DNA of 64,000 nt from Aggregatilineales bacterium (lineage in GTDB: Bacteria > Chloroflexota > Anaerolineae > Aggregatilineales > Phototrophicaceae), in assembly GCA_030834905.1 (NCBI GenBank), contig JAUQWZ010000021.1, positions 310,001 to 374,000 of the forward strand, given 5' to 3'. Of this stretch, positions 33,496-42,889 are shown piece by piece. The notes under the pieces are model-generated. The model worked only from the letters and a program-made list of their open reading frames with translations. It had not been told where the DNA came from and made no database searches. The stretch's first letter is position 1. The number at the start of each line of letters is the position of its first letter. The position numbers and the translations under genes were made by a program.

Positions 33496-34520
33496 CTACT
33501 ACGCAGCGATCGTGGGCGAAGACACGCACCACCGAATCGGGCACGACTGAACCACTCTTAATGGTTCGCGATCTGGAAGTCGAATATCGCACCAAACGCG
33601 CGATTGTTCGCGCTGTCGATCACGTATCATTTGACGTGTTTCCCAACGAAGTATTGGGCTTAGCCGGTGAGTCCGGCTGCGGCAAATCGACCATTGCCCA
33701 CGCCGTCACCCGTATTCTCAAGCCGCCGGCGTATATCACGGGCGGCAAAGTCATGTTTAACGGCATCGATCTGCTGGCGATGGATGAAGACAACCTGCGC
33801 GGCTTCCGCTGGGAACACCTGGCGATTGTGTTCCAGAGCGCCATGAACGCGCTTAACCCGGTGATGACCATCGGCAATCAAATCATCGACGCCATTCAGG
33901 CGCATATGCCGGTCAGCAAGCGCGACGCGAGAACGCGCGCCCTCGAACTGCTGAATACCGTCGGCATCGATCCCAGGCGGATTGACAGCTATCCGCACCA
34001 GCTTAGCGGCGGTATGCGCCAGCGCGCGGTAATCGCGATTGCGCTGGCGCTCAACCCCGAACTGATCATCATGGACGAGCCGACGACGGCGCTGGACGTG
34101 GTGGTGCAGAAGCAGATCCTGTACGAGGTTCAGCAGCTTAAAGATCAGTTTGGCTTCTCGATCATCTTCATCACTCATGACCTATCGCTGCTGGTCGAAA
34201 TCTCTGACCGTATCGCCATCATGTACGCGGGCGAAATCGTCGAGGTCGCGCCGTCGCAGGAGCTGTTCAGAAATCCAAAACACCCATACACCCAGCGGCT
34301 GATGAATTCGTTCCCGTCCATTAGCGGACCTAAACAGGTACTGGCTGGCATTCCCGGCTCGCCGCCAGATTTGAGCGAGCCTCCGACTGGCTGCCGCTTC
34401 CACCCGCGCTGTCATGTGAAGATCGCCGGACTGTGTGAGGAAGTTCACCCGGCTTTGCTGGAAGTTGCGCCAAACCATTCCGCTGCCTGTCATTTGCTTG
34501 ATCCGGAGGTCGCCCCATGA
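33492..34520 (+). CDS. Opp/Dpp-type ABC ATPase (OppD/DppD-like)
   Basis: The 342-residue ATPase has Walker [13 protein letters not shown], signature [12 protein letters not shown], Walker [13 protein letters not shown], the H-loop FITHDLSLL and the C-terminal oligopeptide domain with [17 protein letters not shown] and the GCRFHPRC region whose cysteines bind an Fe-S cluster in some homologues. The start overlaps the upstream permease, and the end overlaps the second ATPase by four bases. Confidence 0.95.
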   Translation: MTTTQRSWAKTRTTESGTTEPLLMVRDLEVEYRTKRAIVRAVDHVSFDVFPNEVLGLAGESGCGKSTIAHAVTRILKPPAYITGGKVMFNGIDLLAMDEDNLRGFRWEHLAIVFQSAMNALNPVMTIGNQIIDAIQAHMPVSKRDARTRALELLNTVGIDPRRIDSYPHQLSGGMRQRAVIAIALALNPELIIMDEPTTALDVVVQKQILYEVQQLKDQFGFSIIFITHDLSLLVEISDRIAIMYAGEIVEVAPSQELFRNPKHPYTQRLMNSFPSISGPKQVLAGIPGSPPDLSEPPTGCRFHPRCHVKIAGLCEEVHPALLEVAPNHSAACHLLDPEVAP

Positions 34521-35548
34521 CGACAGTCCACCAACCCGAAACTGCGCCGGTCACTGATTACAAAACCAGGGCAACCCCGGTGCTTGAAGCACGATCTCTG
34601 ACGAAACACTTTTTCACCGGCAGCGCCCTGTCAAGGCGAGTCGTCAAAGCAGTACAGAATGCTTCCTTTACCCTGTATAAAGGGCGGGTCACCGCGCTCG
34701 TAGGCGAAAGCGGCAGCGGCAAGAGTACGATTGTGCGGATGCTGGCACGCTTATATGAACCGACCAGCGGTGAAGTCATTTTTGACGGCAGGAACACGCT
34801 GGAATACACCAGTCGTAAGTCGCTGATGCACTACCGCAGCAAGGTGCAGATGATCTTTCAGGATCCGTTCAGTTCGCTGAATCCCGTCCACAAGATCAAG
34901 TACACTCTGGAGCGCCCGCTGCGCCTGTACGGAGATGAAATTGGCATTCGCGGCAGAGCCGCCATTCAGGAGCAGGTGCTGAACCTGCTGCGCCGCGTGT
35001 CTCTGTCGCCGGTGGAAGAAATCGCCGGCAAGTACCCGCACCAGTTAAGCGGCGGTCAGCGGCAGCGTGTCGCCATGGCGCGCGCGCTCGCCGTTGAGCC
35101 GGAAGTCATCCTCGCCGACGAGCCGGTTTCGATGCTCGACGTCTCCATTCGTATGGGCATCCTCAACCTGATGGCGAAGCTGCGCGACGAGCAGGGGATC
35201 GCCTTCCTCTATGTGACCCACGACCTCGCCAGCGCGCGCTATTTTGCCGATGAAATCCTGGTGATGTATGCCGGGTACATCGTCGAGGGCGCTGCCAGCG
35301 AAGACCTGATTCAGAACCCCAAACATCCGTATACACAGCTTCTGCTGTCGGCGGTGCCCGATCCTTCACGCGGGCTGCGGACTGCTGACGTGGAGATCAA
35401 AGGTGAAATTCCCAGCCTGGGCGCGCTGGGGAATGGCTGTCCGTTTGCCGCGCGCTGCCCGCACGTGATGGATATCTGCCGCAAGGCGATGCCGCCGGTC
35501 ACGACGCTGGAGGGCAGCCGCTGGACGCGGTGCTATCTGTACGAATGA
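34517..35548 (+). CDS. Opp/Dpp-type ABC ATPase (OppF/DppF-like)
   Basis: The 343-residue ATPase has Walker A ALVGESGSGKST, Q-loop MIFQDPFSSLNP, signature LSGGQRQRVAMARAL, Walker B VILADEPVSMLD and H-loop YVTHDLASA, with the C-terminal [18 protein letters not shown] and FAARCPHVMDIC region. It completes the transporter. The second Dpp-type system at 43988-47521 has no ATPase genes and could borrow this pair. Confidence 0.95.
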   Translation: MTTVHQPETAPVTDYKTRATPVLEARSLTKHFFTGSALSRRVVKAVQNASFTLYKGRVTALVGESGSGKSTIVRMLARLYEPTSGEVIFDGRNTLEYTSRKSLMHYRSKVQMIFQDPFSSLNPVHKIKYTLERPLRLYGDEIGIRGRAAIQEQVLNLLRRVSLSPVEEIAGKYPHQLSGGQRQRVAMARALAVEPEVILADEPVSMLDVSIRMGILNLMAKLRDEQGIAFLYVTHDLASARYFADEILVMYAGYIVEGAASEDLIQNPKHPYTQLLLSAVPDPSRGLRTADVEIKGEIPSLGALGNGCPFAARCPHVMDICRKAMPPVTTLEGSRWTRCYLYE

Positions 35549-35605
35549 CTATCGCGCTCGAATACCCGCATGATTGCGTCATGCGGGCTTATGAACGAAA
35601 TGATC

Positions 35606-35670
35606 GTAGGGACACGACATTGTCGTGTCCCCTTTGACGGAACAACGGACACGATGTATCGTGTCCCTAC
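35606..35670. repeat. GTAGGG-family paired palindrome
   Basis: The left hairpin is GTAGGGACACGAC/GTCGTGTCC and the right hairpin is GGACACGAT/ATCGTGTCCCTAC, with a spacer of about 20 bp. The right stem has a compensated C-G to T-A change relative to the left. It lies between the OppF-like ATPase and GH3 genes. Confidence 0.88.
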
Positions 35671-35762
35671 AACCTGCGCTTCAAAACGTTCGATGTGCTG
35701 TCTTATGCTGAATGCCCGTCATCATCGCTGCGCGTAACCCCTTCTGAATTGGAGCACCATTT

Positions 35763-38243
35763 ATGAACCAACAAATTGAATCTCTATTGAGCCAGATGAC
35801 TCTGGAGGAGAAAGTCTCGCTCGCCGCTGGTGCCAGCTTCTGGACAACCGTTCCGGTGGAACGCCTCGGCATCCCGGCGATTAAGGTCACCGACGGACCG
35901 AACGGCGCGCGCGGCGCAAGCTGGAACGGCGATGTGACCTCTGCCGCGTTTCCGGTGGGTATCGCGCTGGCGGCAACCTGGAACCCAAGCCTGATCGAGC
36001 GCATCGGGCAGGCGCTGGCGGAGGAAGCCAAAAGCAAGGGCGCGGTTATGCTGCTCGGTCCGACGGTCAACATCCACCGTTCGCCGTTAAACGGACGCAA
36101 TTTCGAGTGTTTTTCGGAAGATCCGTATCTGAGCGCTCGCATCGCGGTGGCGTATGTTCGCGGCTTGCAGCCAAACGGCGTGGCTGCCTGCATCAAGCAC
36201 TTCGTCTGCAACGACTCGGAATTTGAGCGCCAGAGCATCAACGTGGAAGTGAGCGAGCGCCCGCTGCGCGAAATCTACCTGCCGCCCTTTCAGGCGGCGG
36301 TTGAGGAAGCTGGCGTCTGGTCGCTGATGTCCTCGTATAACAAAGTCAACGGCACTTACGCCAGCCAAAATCCCTATCTGCTGCGCGATATCCTCAAGGG
36401 CGAATGGGGCTGGGACGGTCTGGTGGTTTCTGACTGGACAGGCACTTACAGCACTGTTGAAGCTGCCAACGCAGGCTTGGATCTGGAGATGCCCGGTCCG
36501 GCGCAGAACATGGGCGACCTGCTGCTGGCGGCAGTCAGGGATGGGCGGGTGAGTGAGGCAGCGGTAGAAGACAAGGCGCGCCGTCTGCTGCGGCTGATGC
36601 AGCGCGTCGGAGCTTTTGAGAATCCGGGTATCCCGACAGAACAGGCGATTGATAAGCCGGAGCATCACGCGCTGCTGCGCGAAGCCGCCGCCGAAAGCAT
36701 CGTTCTGCTGAAGAATGACCACGACGTGCTGCCGCTTGATCCGGCGAAGATCTCGACGCTGGCGATCATCGGCGCTAACGCGGTCACCGCGCAGATTCAG
36801 GGCGGCGGCAGCTCCGGAGTGACGCCGCATTACGTCGTGTCGCCGCTGGACGGCGTGAAAGCTCAGGCTGGCGACGCGCTGGAGGTTCGCTACGAGTTGG
36901 GCAGCCTGACCTACAAAATGATCCCCATCCTCGACGCGCAGATGGTGCGCCCCGAGGCTGGCAGCAGCGCCGCCGGGTTAAAGGCGGAGTTTTTCAATAA
37001 TCAGGATCTGGCGGGTCAACCGGCGGCTGTCAGAACTTACCGGCGCTTCAACCTGATGTGGATGGACGAACTGCCGCCGGGTATCGAGCCGGGCGGCTTC
37101 TCGGTGCGATTCAGCGGGACGCTGACCGCGCCGGAGACAGGCGACTATACCTTCAGCCTCGTCAGCGCCGGAATCAGCCGCCTGTTTGTGAACGACCAAC
37201 CAGTCGTCGATAACTGGACGAATCCACAGCCGGGCGAGTCGTTCTTTGGTTTCGGCAGCGCCGAGGTCAGCGCCAGATACCCGATGACGGAAGGGACAAC
37301 CTACTCGCTGCGGGTTGATTTCAGCACGCGCGGCAGCCTGTTTATGGGCGCTCTGCGGCTGGGCTTGCTGCCGCCGATCCCGGAAGACGCCATCGACCGC
37401 GCCGTCCGGCTGGCGTCGGACTCGGATGTGGCGGTGGTGTTCGCCGGGCTGGGTGGTGAATGGGAGAGCGAAGGCTATGACCGCCCGACGATGGATCTGC
37501 CCGCCGAACAGAACGCGCTGATCGCCAGGGTAGCCGCCGCCAACCCGAAGACAGTAGTCGTCCTCAATACCGGATCGCCCATCACCATGCCGTGGCTCGA
37601 TCAGGTCGCCGCCGTGGTGCAGGCATGGTATCCGGGACAGGAAATTGGCAATGGAATCGCCGACGTGCTGTTCGGCAGGGTCAATCCGTCGGGCAGGCTG
37701 CCGCAGACCTACCCGCAGCGGCTGGAAGACAACCCGGCGTATATCAATTATCCGGGCGAAAACGGCAAGGTGTACTACGGCGAGGGCATTTTCGTCGGCT
37801 ACCGCTATTATGACAAGAAGAAGATCGCGCCGCTGTTCCCGTTTGGCTACGGGCTGTCGTACACGACCTTCCAGTACAGCCGCCTCGCCATCGGCGCGCA
37901 GTCCTACGATTCGCCCGAGGCGATACCGGTGAGCGTCGATGTGACCAACACGGGAACGCGCGCCGGGCAGGAGGTCGTCCAGCTATACGTGCAGGACATC
38001 GCCGCGCGGCTGGCGCGACCGGAGAAGGAACTCAAGGCTTTCGCCAAGGTGTACCTTGAGCCGGGAGAAACAAAAACCGTGTCGTTCACCCTCAATCAGA
38101 AATCGCTGGCATACTACGATCCGGCGGCATCCGGTTGGGTAGCGGAAGCCGGAGCCTTCGAGGTGCTGATCGGCAGTTCGGCGCTGGATATTCGCGCGGT
38201 GGGTGTGTTTGAGCTGACGAAGACAGCAACTGCCGCACCGTAG
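35763..38243 (+). CDS. GH3 beta-glucosidase with inserted PA14 domain
   Basis: The 826-residue protein has the GH3 N-terminal barrel (KVTDGPNGARGASW, GPTVNIHRSPLNGRNFECFSEDP, CIKHFVCND) with the nucleophile Asp224 in VVSDWTGTYS. The C-terminal alpha/beta domain is interrupted by a PA14 domain (about 400-535: LKAEFFNNQDLAG to TRGSLFMGALRLG), and a fibronectin-III-like domain closes it (about 700-815). There is no signal peptide, so it should hydrolyse imported beta-glycosides in the cytoplasm. PA14-carrying GH3 enzymes include beta-glucosidases and beta-xylosidases. Confidence 0.93.
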   Translation: MNQQIESLLSQMTLEEKVSLAAGASFWTTVPVERLGIPAIKVTDGPNGARGASWNGDVTSAAFPVGIALAATWNPSLIERIGQALAEEAKSKGAVMLLGPTVNIHRSPLNGRNFECFSEDPYLSARIAVAYVRGLQPNGVAACIKHFVCNDSEFERQSINVEVSERPLREIYLPPFQAAVEEAGVWSLMSSYNKVNGTYASQNPYLLRDILKGEWGWDGLVVSDWTGTYSTVEAANAGLDLEMPGPAQNMGDLLLAAVRDGRVSEAAVEDKARRLLRLMQRVGAFENPGIPTEQAIDKPEHHALLREAAAESIVLLKNDHDVLPLDPAKISTLAIIGANAVTAQIQGGGSSGVTPHYVVSPLDGVKAQAGDALEVRYELGSLTYKMIPILDAQMVRPEAGSSAAGLKAEFFNNQDLAGQPAAVRTYRRFNLMWMDELPPGIEPGGFSVRFSGTLTAPETGDYTFSLVSAGISRLFVNDQPVVDNWTNPQPGESFFGFGSAEVSARYPMTEGTTYSLRVDFSTRGSLFMGALRLGLLPPIPEDAIDRAVRLASDSDVAVVFAGLGGEWESEGYDRPTMDLPAEQNALIARVAAANPKTVVVLNTGSPITMPWLDQVAAVVQAWYPGQEIGNGIADVLFGRVNPSGRLPQTYPQRLEDNPAYINYPGENGKVYYGEGIFVGYRYYDKKKIAPLFPFGYGLSYTTFQYSRLAIGAQSYDSPEAIPVSVDVTNTGTRAGQEVVQLYVQDIAARLARPEKELKAFAKVYLEPGETKTVSFTLNQKSLAYYDPAASGWVAEAGAFEVLIGSSALDIRAVGVFELTKTATAAP

Positions 38244-38285
38244 CGCGTGGGCTGAACTTTAGATACAGAAGTGTGGGAAATTTGA

Positions 38286-38348
38286 GCACATATTCCGTAG
38301 GGGCGCAGCACGCTGCGCCCACATGACCGCGATTCTCCCCACTCTCAG
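38286..38348. repeat. GTAGGG-family palindrome with conserved flanks (inverted copy)
   Basis: The hairpin GTAGGGGCGCAGCA/TGCTGCGCCC (38297-38320, slightly shortened on one side) is embedded in flanks that, read on the minus strand, match 61536-61599 almost base for base (AGTGGGGA, AATCGCGGTCATGT, then CTACGGAATATGT). Only the inner stem differs between the two copies. Confidence 0.85.
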
Positions 38349-38361
38349 ATACGGGCAGTAT

Positions 38362-38407
38362 TTGACAAGCGAGCGCCCGTATGCTACTTTCAATGTGAAC
38401 GCTCACA
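38362..38407 (+). promoter_or_regulatory. araA promoter with LacI-type operator
   Basis: TTGACA (38362-38367), a 17-nt spacer and TACTTT (38385-38390), followed at once by TGTGAACGCTCACA (38394-38407), a palindrome with one mismatched pair on the expected transcription start. It differs from the TGGGAGCGCTCCCA operator upstream of the LacI gene, so another regulator may act here. The leader from here to the ATG at 38592 is about 190 nt. Confidence 0.78.
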
Positions 38408-38591
38408 TCCGTATAGTGTTCAACTGGCGCAGTCGTTGATCAGAGCGAGATCATGAGCCGTCACTCACCCTCAAAGCGGCACGACCCGTTTTGCGCGTCA
38501 CCCTCAGGCGGTATTTCAGCTTCACAGGGCATCCTGTCTTCTAACAGATCCTTTAGTTCAACCGAGAGTTGTTGTTGAAAGGCTTTCTCTG

Positions 38592-40097
38592 ATGATAGAC
38601 CTCAGCAGTTTTGAAGTATGGTTCCTGACCGGCAGCCAGCATTTATACGGTCCGCAAGCGCTGGAACAGGTGGGGCAGCACTCCCGCGAAATCGTCCAGG
38701 CGCTGAACGCCGATGGGCGCATCCCGGTCACGATTGTGTACAAGCCCGTCGCCACGACCCCGGACGAGATGCTCGCTGTCTGCCGCGAAGCCAACGCGAC
38801 CCCCAACTGCATTGGCGTTATCGCCTGGATGCACACCTTTTCACCCGCCAAAAACTGGATCGCTGGTCTAGCCGCGCTGCAGAAGCCGCTGGCGCACCTG
38901 CACACGCAGTACAACCGCGATATCCCGTGGGCGGATATCGACATGGACTTCATGAATCTGAACCAGGCGGCGCATGGCGACCGCGAATTTGGCTTCATCG
39001 TCAGCCGGATGCGGATCAACCGCAAGGTGGTGGTTGGACACTGGCAGGACGCGGACGTACAAACGCAGTTGGCGACCTGGGCGCGCGCCGCCGTCGGGCT
39101 GCACGAAGCGCGCAACCTCAAAGTCGCGCGGTTTGGCGATAACATGCGCTCGGTCGCCGTAACCGAAGGCGACAAGGTTGAAGCTAAGATTCGGCTTGGC
39201 TTTACGGTTGATGGCTACGGCGTCGGCGATCTGGTGGACTACACCCAGGCGGTCACCGATGGTGACATCAGCGATCTGGTCAGGGTATATGAGGAGCAGT
39301 ACGCCGTCGCCGACAGCCTGCGGGCGGGTGGAAGCCGCCACGATTCGGTTCGTGAGGCGGCGCGGATTGAGATCGGCTTGCGGCGTTTCCTGGAAGCGGG
39401 CGGGTTCAATGCCTTCTCGACCACCTTTGAAGACCTGCATGGACTGGCGCAGCTTCCCGGTCTTGCTGTCCAGCGGTTGATGGCAGATGGCTATGGTTTC
39501 GCCGGTGAGGGTGACTGGAAGACCGCCGCGCTGGTGCGTATCATGAAGGTGATGGCTGCAGGAATGGAAGGCGGTACGTCTTTCATGGAGGACTACACCT
39601 ATCACTTTGACCCCAGCGGCATGAAGGTGCTGGGCGCGCACATGCTCGAAGTCTGCCCGTCAATTGCCGGAGGACCGGTGACGCTGGACGTGCAACCGCT
39701 GTCGATTGGCGGCAAAGCCGATCCCGCCCGCCTGATCTTCAACACGCGACCGGGTCCCGCCATCAACGCCTCGATCATGGACATGGGCAACCGCTTCCGT
39801 ATGGTCGTCAACGAGGTGGACGTGGTGCCGCCCGACGCGCCGCTGCCCAGGCTGCCGGTGGCGCGGGCGCTGTGGATTCCCCGCCCCAACCTCAAGGTTG
39901 CTGCCGCCGCCTGGATTTACGCCGGTGGCGCGCACCATACCGGCTTCAGTCTGGCGCTGAACAGCGAACACCTCTCCGATTTTGCCGAAATGCTGGGGAT
40001 CGAATTCCTGCGCATTGATGGCGCGACCGAGCTTCACAGCTTCAGGAACGAACTGCGCTGGAACGAAGCTTATTATCTGCTGGCGGCGCGGCTGTAA
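38592..40097 (+). CDS. araA: L-arabinose isomerase
   Basis: The 501-residue protein matches AraA in length and motifs: [21 protein letters not shown] at the N-terminus, [40 protein letters not shown] and the active-site segments [10 protein letters not shown] (Glu), FMEDYTYHF (Glu), [10 protein letters not shown] (His) and GGAHHTGFS (His). It converts L-arabinose to L-ribulose with Mn. No ribulokinase or epimerase gene lies near. It probably handles arabinose released from arabinoxylan oligosaccharides. It has its own promoter and operator. Confidence 0.96.
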   Translation: MIDLSSFEVWFLTGSQHLYGPQALEQVGQHSREIVQALNADGRIPVTIVYKPVATTPDEMLAVCREANATPNCIGVIAWMHTFSPAKNWIAGLAALQKPLAHLHTQYNRDIPWADIDMDFMNLNQAAHGDREFGFIVSRMRINRKVVVGHWQDADVQTQLATWARAAVGLHEARNLKVARFGDNMRSVAVTEGDKVEAKIRLGFTVDGYGVGDLVDYTQAVTDGDISDLVRVYEEQYAVADSLRAGGSRHDSVREAARIEIGLRRFLEAGGFNAFSTTFEDLHGLAQLPGLAVQRLMADGYGFAGEGDWKTAALVRIMKVMAAGMEGGTSFMEDYTYHFDPSGMKVLGAHMLEVCPSIAGGPVTLDVQPLSIGGKADPARLIFNTRPGPAINASIMDMGNRFRMVVNEVDVVPPDAPLPRLPVARALWIPRPNLKVAAAAWIYAGGAHHTGFSLALNSEHLSDFAEMLGIEFLRIDGATELHSFRNELRWNEAYYLLAARL

Positions 40098-40114
40098 TCC
40101 CCTCAAGAGTCACA

Positions 40115-40136
40115 GGGGCGGTTCGTAAACCGCCCC
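40115..40136. terminator. Terminator-like hairpin between convergent genes
   Basis: GGGGCGGTT (40115-40123) pairs with AACCGCCCC (40128-40136) around a CGTA loop. No T-run follows on either strand, so termination is uncertain. Confidence 0.45.
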
Positions 40137-40211
40137 ATGCGCGCCAGGATAAGGCGTTTTTCGTTTGCGACGGCGATCTGTTTTGTCGCCACCGGTTAAT
40201 CGCAATTCACT

Positions 40212-40294
40212 GTAGGGACACGTGCATACTGCGTATGCTTCGTCGTGTCCGTTTCGTGAATGTTGAGGCGGACACGACATTGTCGTGTCCCTAC
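40212..40294. repeat. GTAGGG-family paired palindrome with extra insert
   Basis: The left hairpin has GTAGGGACACG interrupted by TGCATACTGCGTATGCT, itself a palindrome, before CGTCGTGTCC. After the spacer GTTTCGTGAATGTTGAG comes the right hairpin GGACACGACATTGTCGTGTC closing with CCTAC. It lies between convergent araA and GH4 genes. Confidence 0.85.
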
Positions 40295-40313
40295 TTTTCA
40301 CTCAGTTCTTCCC

Positions 40314-41684
40314 TCACTGCCAGTCCCCAACCAGCGGGCGATGCGTCGTCAGGAAGGTATCGACCAGCTTTTCCGCCAGTGGGTAGGAGCCGATTAATGG
40401 GTGGACGGCGAGCGCCTGATATGCCAGCTCGCGCGAGCGCTCCAGAATAGCGTGTGCCGCCAGCCGTTCATACTGTTTGACGTCGCGCATCAGCAGATAC
40501 TGGTGCTCAGGCAGGTTTTCTACCGGAACCGGACGCACACCCTGATGATCGATCCAGCAGCTTATTTCGACAATGTCGTCGTCGAGCATTCCGGCAACCG
40601 CGCCGTTGTTAGGCACGTTCAAGCCGGTGTACAGCGGCGTGCCAGTCGCAATCGCTTCAACGCAGCCCAGCGCGACGGTGGCATAGCCCTCTTCATCTTC
40701 AGACACCGGCGGCATCTCGATACGCTCGGCACCGCCGCGTGTATGCGCCATATAAGTGGCGTTGCGCTGGTTCATGATGGTGTGATAGGCGTTCAGGGCA
40801 GCTTCGGGGCTGGCGGCGCTTTGCAATTGGTGAAGCAGGTCGGTGGTCAGGCGCAGCACTTCCTCGCCCCGGCTCTCCGACTTTGCCAGCAGCGCTGCCA
40901 GCGCTTCGTCGCGATGATAATAATAGTGCAGGTATTCGTTCAGGAACGCGCCCTGCCAGCGCCGCACACCGGGCGAGAAGGACGCCATGTGGGTCGAGGC
41001 GATGAACTTGTCGTCATTCAGCAGCGCGGGCATCATTTCCTCGCCGCCGCGCCCGCTGGTATCGGCATCCACCCGCACGCTCCGCGTCCATGACAGGTGA
41101 TTGAGTCCGTAAACTTCGTGGAAAACGCTGTTGGTCGGTACGCCGAGATACCCGCTGACGGCGTGCTGAGCGCCGTTGGCGCTGTCGCAGATGCCGATGA
41201 TCCGCTTGATTCCGGCGTAATGCAGTCCCTGCGCCACCAAGCCCGCCGGGTTGGTGAAGTTGTAAATCCACGCATTTGGCGCGCCGACCTCGTCCAGCAA
41301 ACGGGCATATTCAAGGATAGCAGGCAGGCTGCGCATCGCCATGGCAAAACCCGCCGCGCCGGTTGTTTCCTGACCAAGTACGCCATGCTGGAAGCAGATG
41401 CGCTCGTCGGTGGCGCGTCCCTGCTCCAAACCGGGGCGAATCGACGTGATCACGTGTTGAGCGCCGCGCAGGGCTTCACGCGCGTCGGTTGAAAGCACCA
41501 GCTTGAAGGGCGCGTTCTGCTGCTTCGCCAGCATCTCACACACGCCGCCGATCAGACGCAGCTTGTCGGCGTTGTCGTCCATCAGCCAGACTTCTTGCAA
41601 GCCAAGACGCGCCGCGCGGCGAACGAGCGATGGGATTAAGCGGGGCGTGCGAACACTGCCCCCGCCGATAATAGTGAGCTTCAT
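40314..41684 (-). CDS. GH4 family phospho-beta-glucosidase-like enzyme
   Basis: The ATG at 41682-41684 gives MKLTIIGGGSVRTP, the NAD-binding N-terminus; the extra 34 codons upstream are not conserved. The 456-residue protein has GH4 features: SIRPGLEQGRATDERICFQHGVLGQETTG, IYNFTNPAGLVAQG, the metal-binding Cys and His in GICDSANGAQH and GLNHLSW. GH4 enzymes cleave by an NAD/Mn redox-elimination mechanism, usually on 6-phospho-glycosides. No PTS is visible, so phosphorylated substrate or an unphosphorylated specificity remains open. Confidence 0.9.
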   Translation of the reverse strand: MKLTIIGGGSVRTPRLIPSLVRRAARLGLQEVWLMDDNADKLRLIGGVCEMLAKQQNAPFKLVLSTDAREALRGAQHVITSIRPGLEQGRATDERICFQHGVLGQETTGAAGFAMAMRSLPAILEYARLLDEVGAPNAWIYNFTNPAGLVAQGLHYAGIKRIIGICDSANGAQHAVSGYLGVPTNSVFHEVYGLNHLSWTRSVRVDADTSGRGGEEMMPALLNDDKFIASTHMASFSPGVRRWQGAFLNEYLHYYYHRDEALAALLAKSESRGEEVLRLTTDLLHQLQSAASPEAALNAYHTIMNQRNATYMAHTRGGAERIEMPPVSEDEEGYATVALGCVEAIATGTPLYTGLNVPNNGAVAGMLDDDIVEISCWIDHQGVRPVPVENLPEHQYLLMRDVKQYERLAAHAILERSRELAYQALAVHPLIGSYPLAEKLVDTFLTTHRPLVGDWQ

Positions 41685-41862
41685 CAGTGGAACCCTGTTC
41701 TGCAGGTCGGCAGCAGAACTGCCTGCCCCTGCGCAAAAATGCGCCCGGCGAAACAAGCACCGCGCCGGACGATAAACCATGCTCAAGTTTACCTAATGTA
41801 AGCCAAAATGTCATGGAAACGCGGCGGTAGGGGAACGATAACAGCCAATCATAATAATTTCC

Positions 41863-41930
41863 GTAGGGACACGACACCGTTGTGTCCGTTTTGGAATGCC
41901 GCAGCGGACACCACATTGTGGTGTCCCTAC
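41863..41930. repeat. GTAGGG-family paired palindrome supplying a stop codon
   Basis: The left hairpin is GTAGGGACACGAC/GTTGTGTCC and the right hairpin is GGACACCAC/GTGGTGTCCCTAC with different stems. The last bases, read on the minus strand as GTAGGG, provide the TAG stop (41929-41927) of the LD-carboxypeptidase-like gene. Confidence 0.88.
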
Positions 41931-42889
41931 GTGCTCTGGTTTGCCGCCGCTTCGAGGATTTCCAGCCGCCGCGCGGTTGCATCCAGCCTGACCTGCGCGC
42001 CCAGAGGGATGGGCATCGTGTCTTTCCCCTGTCCGAGCCGCAGCCCGTACACCGACGGGACGGTCAGCAGCGGCAGCCGGTTCTCCAGGACTTCTTCGAG
42101 GCTGAAGGTGTTGGTCTCGCCGCGCTCGGTAACGCAGTTGACACACTCGCCCACCACGATGCCCGCCGCCGCTTGCAGCTTACCCGCCAGCCACAGCGCC
42201 GTCAGGTGACGCTCGACGGTGAAGGTGGGCAGGTCGCGCGCTTCCAGAAATAGAATCCGCCCTTCCGTCTGAATTTCATACGGCGTGCCGAGCGACCCGA
42301 CCACCGCCCCCAGATTACCGCCGGTCAGCCTGCCGCTGGCGCTGCCGGGAACATAGGTGATCAGCGGCGGATCGGTCACGCCGGGAATATCGGGCGGCGG
42401 CGGCTGTCCGACATCGCCAAACGGTTCGACGGACGTGAGCGCGCGCATGAAGGCGTCGAGCGTGTACCGCGAGCTGTAAAACGTGCTGAAGTCCGGCGCG
42501 TGCAGCGTGATCAGGTCGGCGCGTCTGGCAATCGCCAGATGGATCGCCGTGACGCTGCCGCAGCCGATGAACAGCTTAGGCTGGCGGCGGATGCTGTCGA
42601 AGTCGATCAACGACAGCAGCCGCGCCGCGCCCCAGACCGCGCCCCAGCAGAAGATCGCCCTGATCTGCTTGTCTGTCCAGAGCGCGTTGAAGTCGTCGGC
42701 GCGGGCGGCGTCTTCGCCCGCCAGATAGCCGTAATGATCGCTGACGTGGCTGCCAAAGACGACTCTGAAGCCATGCTGCTCCAGCAGGGCGCGCCCAACC
42801 TGCATGTCGCTGCTGGTGGTCGAGTGTTCGCCTGGCGCGATGATTCCAATCGTATCGCCCGGTTTCAGGCGGGGCGCTTTTACTGGCAT
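41927..42889 (-). CDS. S66 LD-carboxypeptidase paralogue, probably inactive
   Basis: The ATG at 42887-42889 overlaps the upstream paralogue by 10 bases; the longer open frame is non-coding. The 320-residue protein has the S66 fold (KPGDTIGIIAPGEHS, SGRLTGGNLGAVVGSLGTPYEIQTEGRILFLEA, VYGLRLGQGKDTMPIPLG). Compared with its neighbour, the nucleophile site GYSDITALH reads GCGSVTAIH (Ser to Gly111), the GGNGAARLL oxyanion loop reads AVWGAARLL, and the catalytic His of LGH is Gln. Two of three triad residues are therefore absent. Its stop codon comes from a palindromic repeat. Confidence 0.88.
   Translation of the reverse strand: MPVKAPRLKPGDTIGIIAPGEHSTTSSDMQVGRALLEQHGFRVVFGSHVSDHYGYLAGEDAARADDFNALWTDKQIRAIFCWGAVWGAARLLSLIDFDSIRRQPKLFIGCGSVTAIHLAIARRADLITLHAPDFSTFYSSRYTLDAFMRALTSVEPFGDVGQPPPPDIPGVTDPPLITYVPGSASGRLTGGNLGAVVGSLGTPYEIQTEGRILFLEARDLPTFTVERHLTALWLAGKLQAAAGIVVGECVNCVTERGETNTFSLEEVLENRLPLLTVPSVYGLRLGQGKDTMPIPLGAQVRLDATARRLEILEAAANQST

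Noticed and set aside
38408..38591. Riboswitch in the long araA leader
   Set aside because: I could find no recognisable conserved riboswitch core; only short ordinary hairpins are possible.
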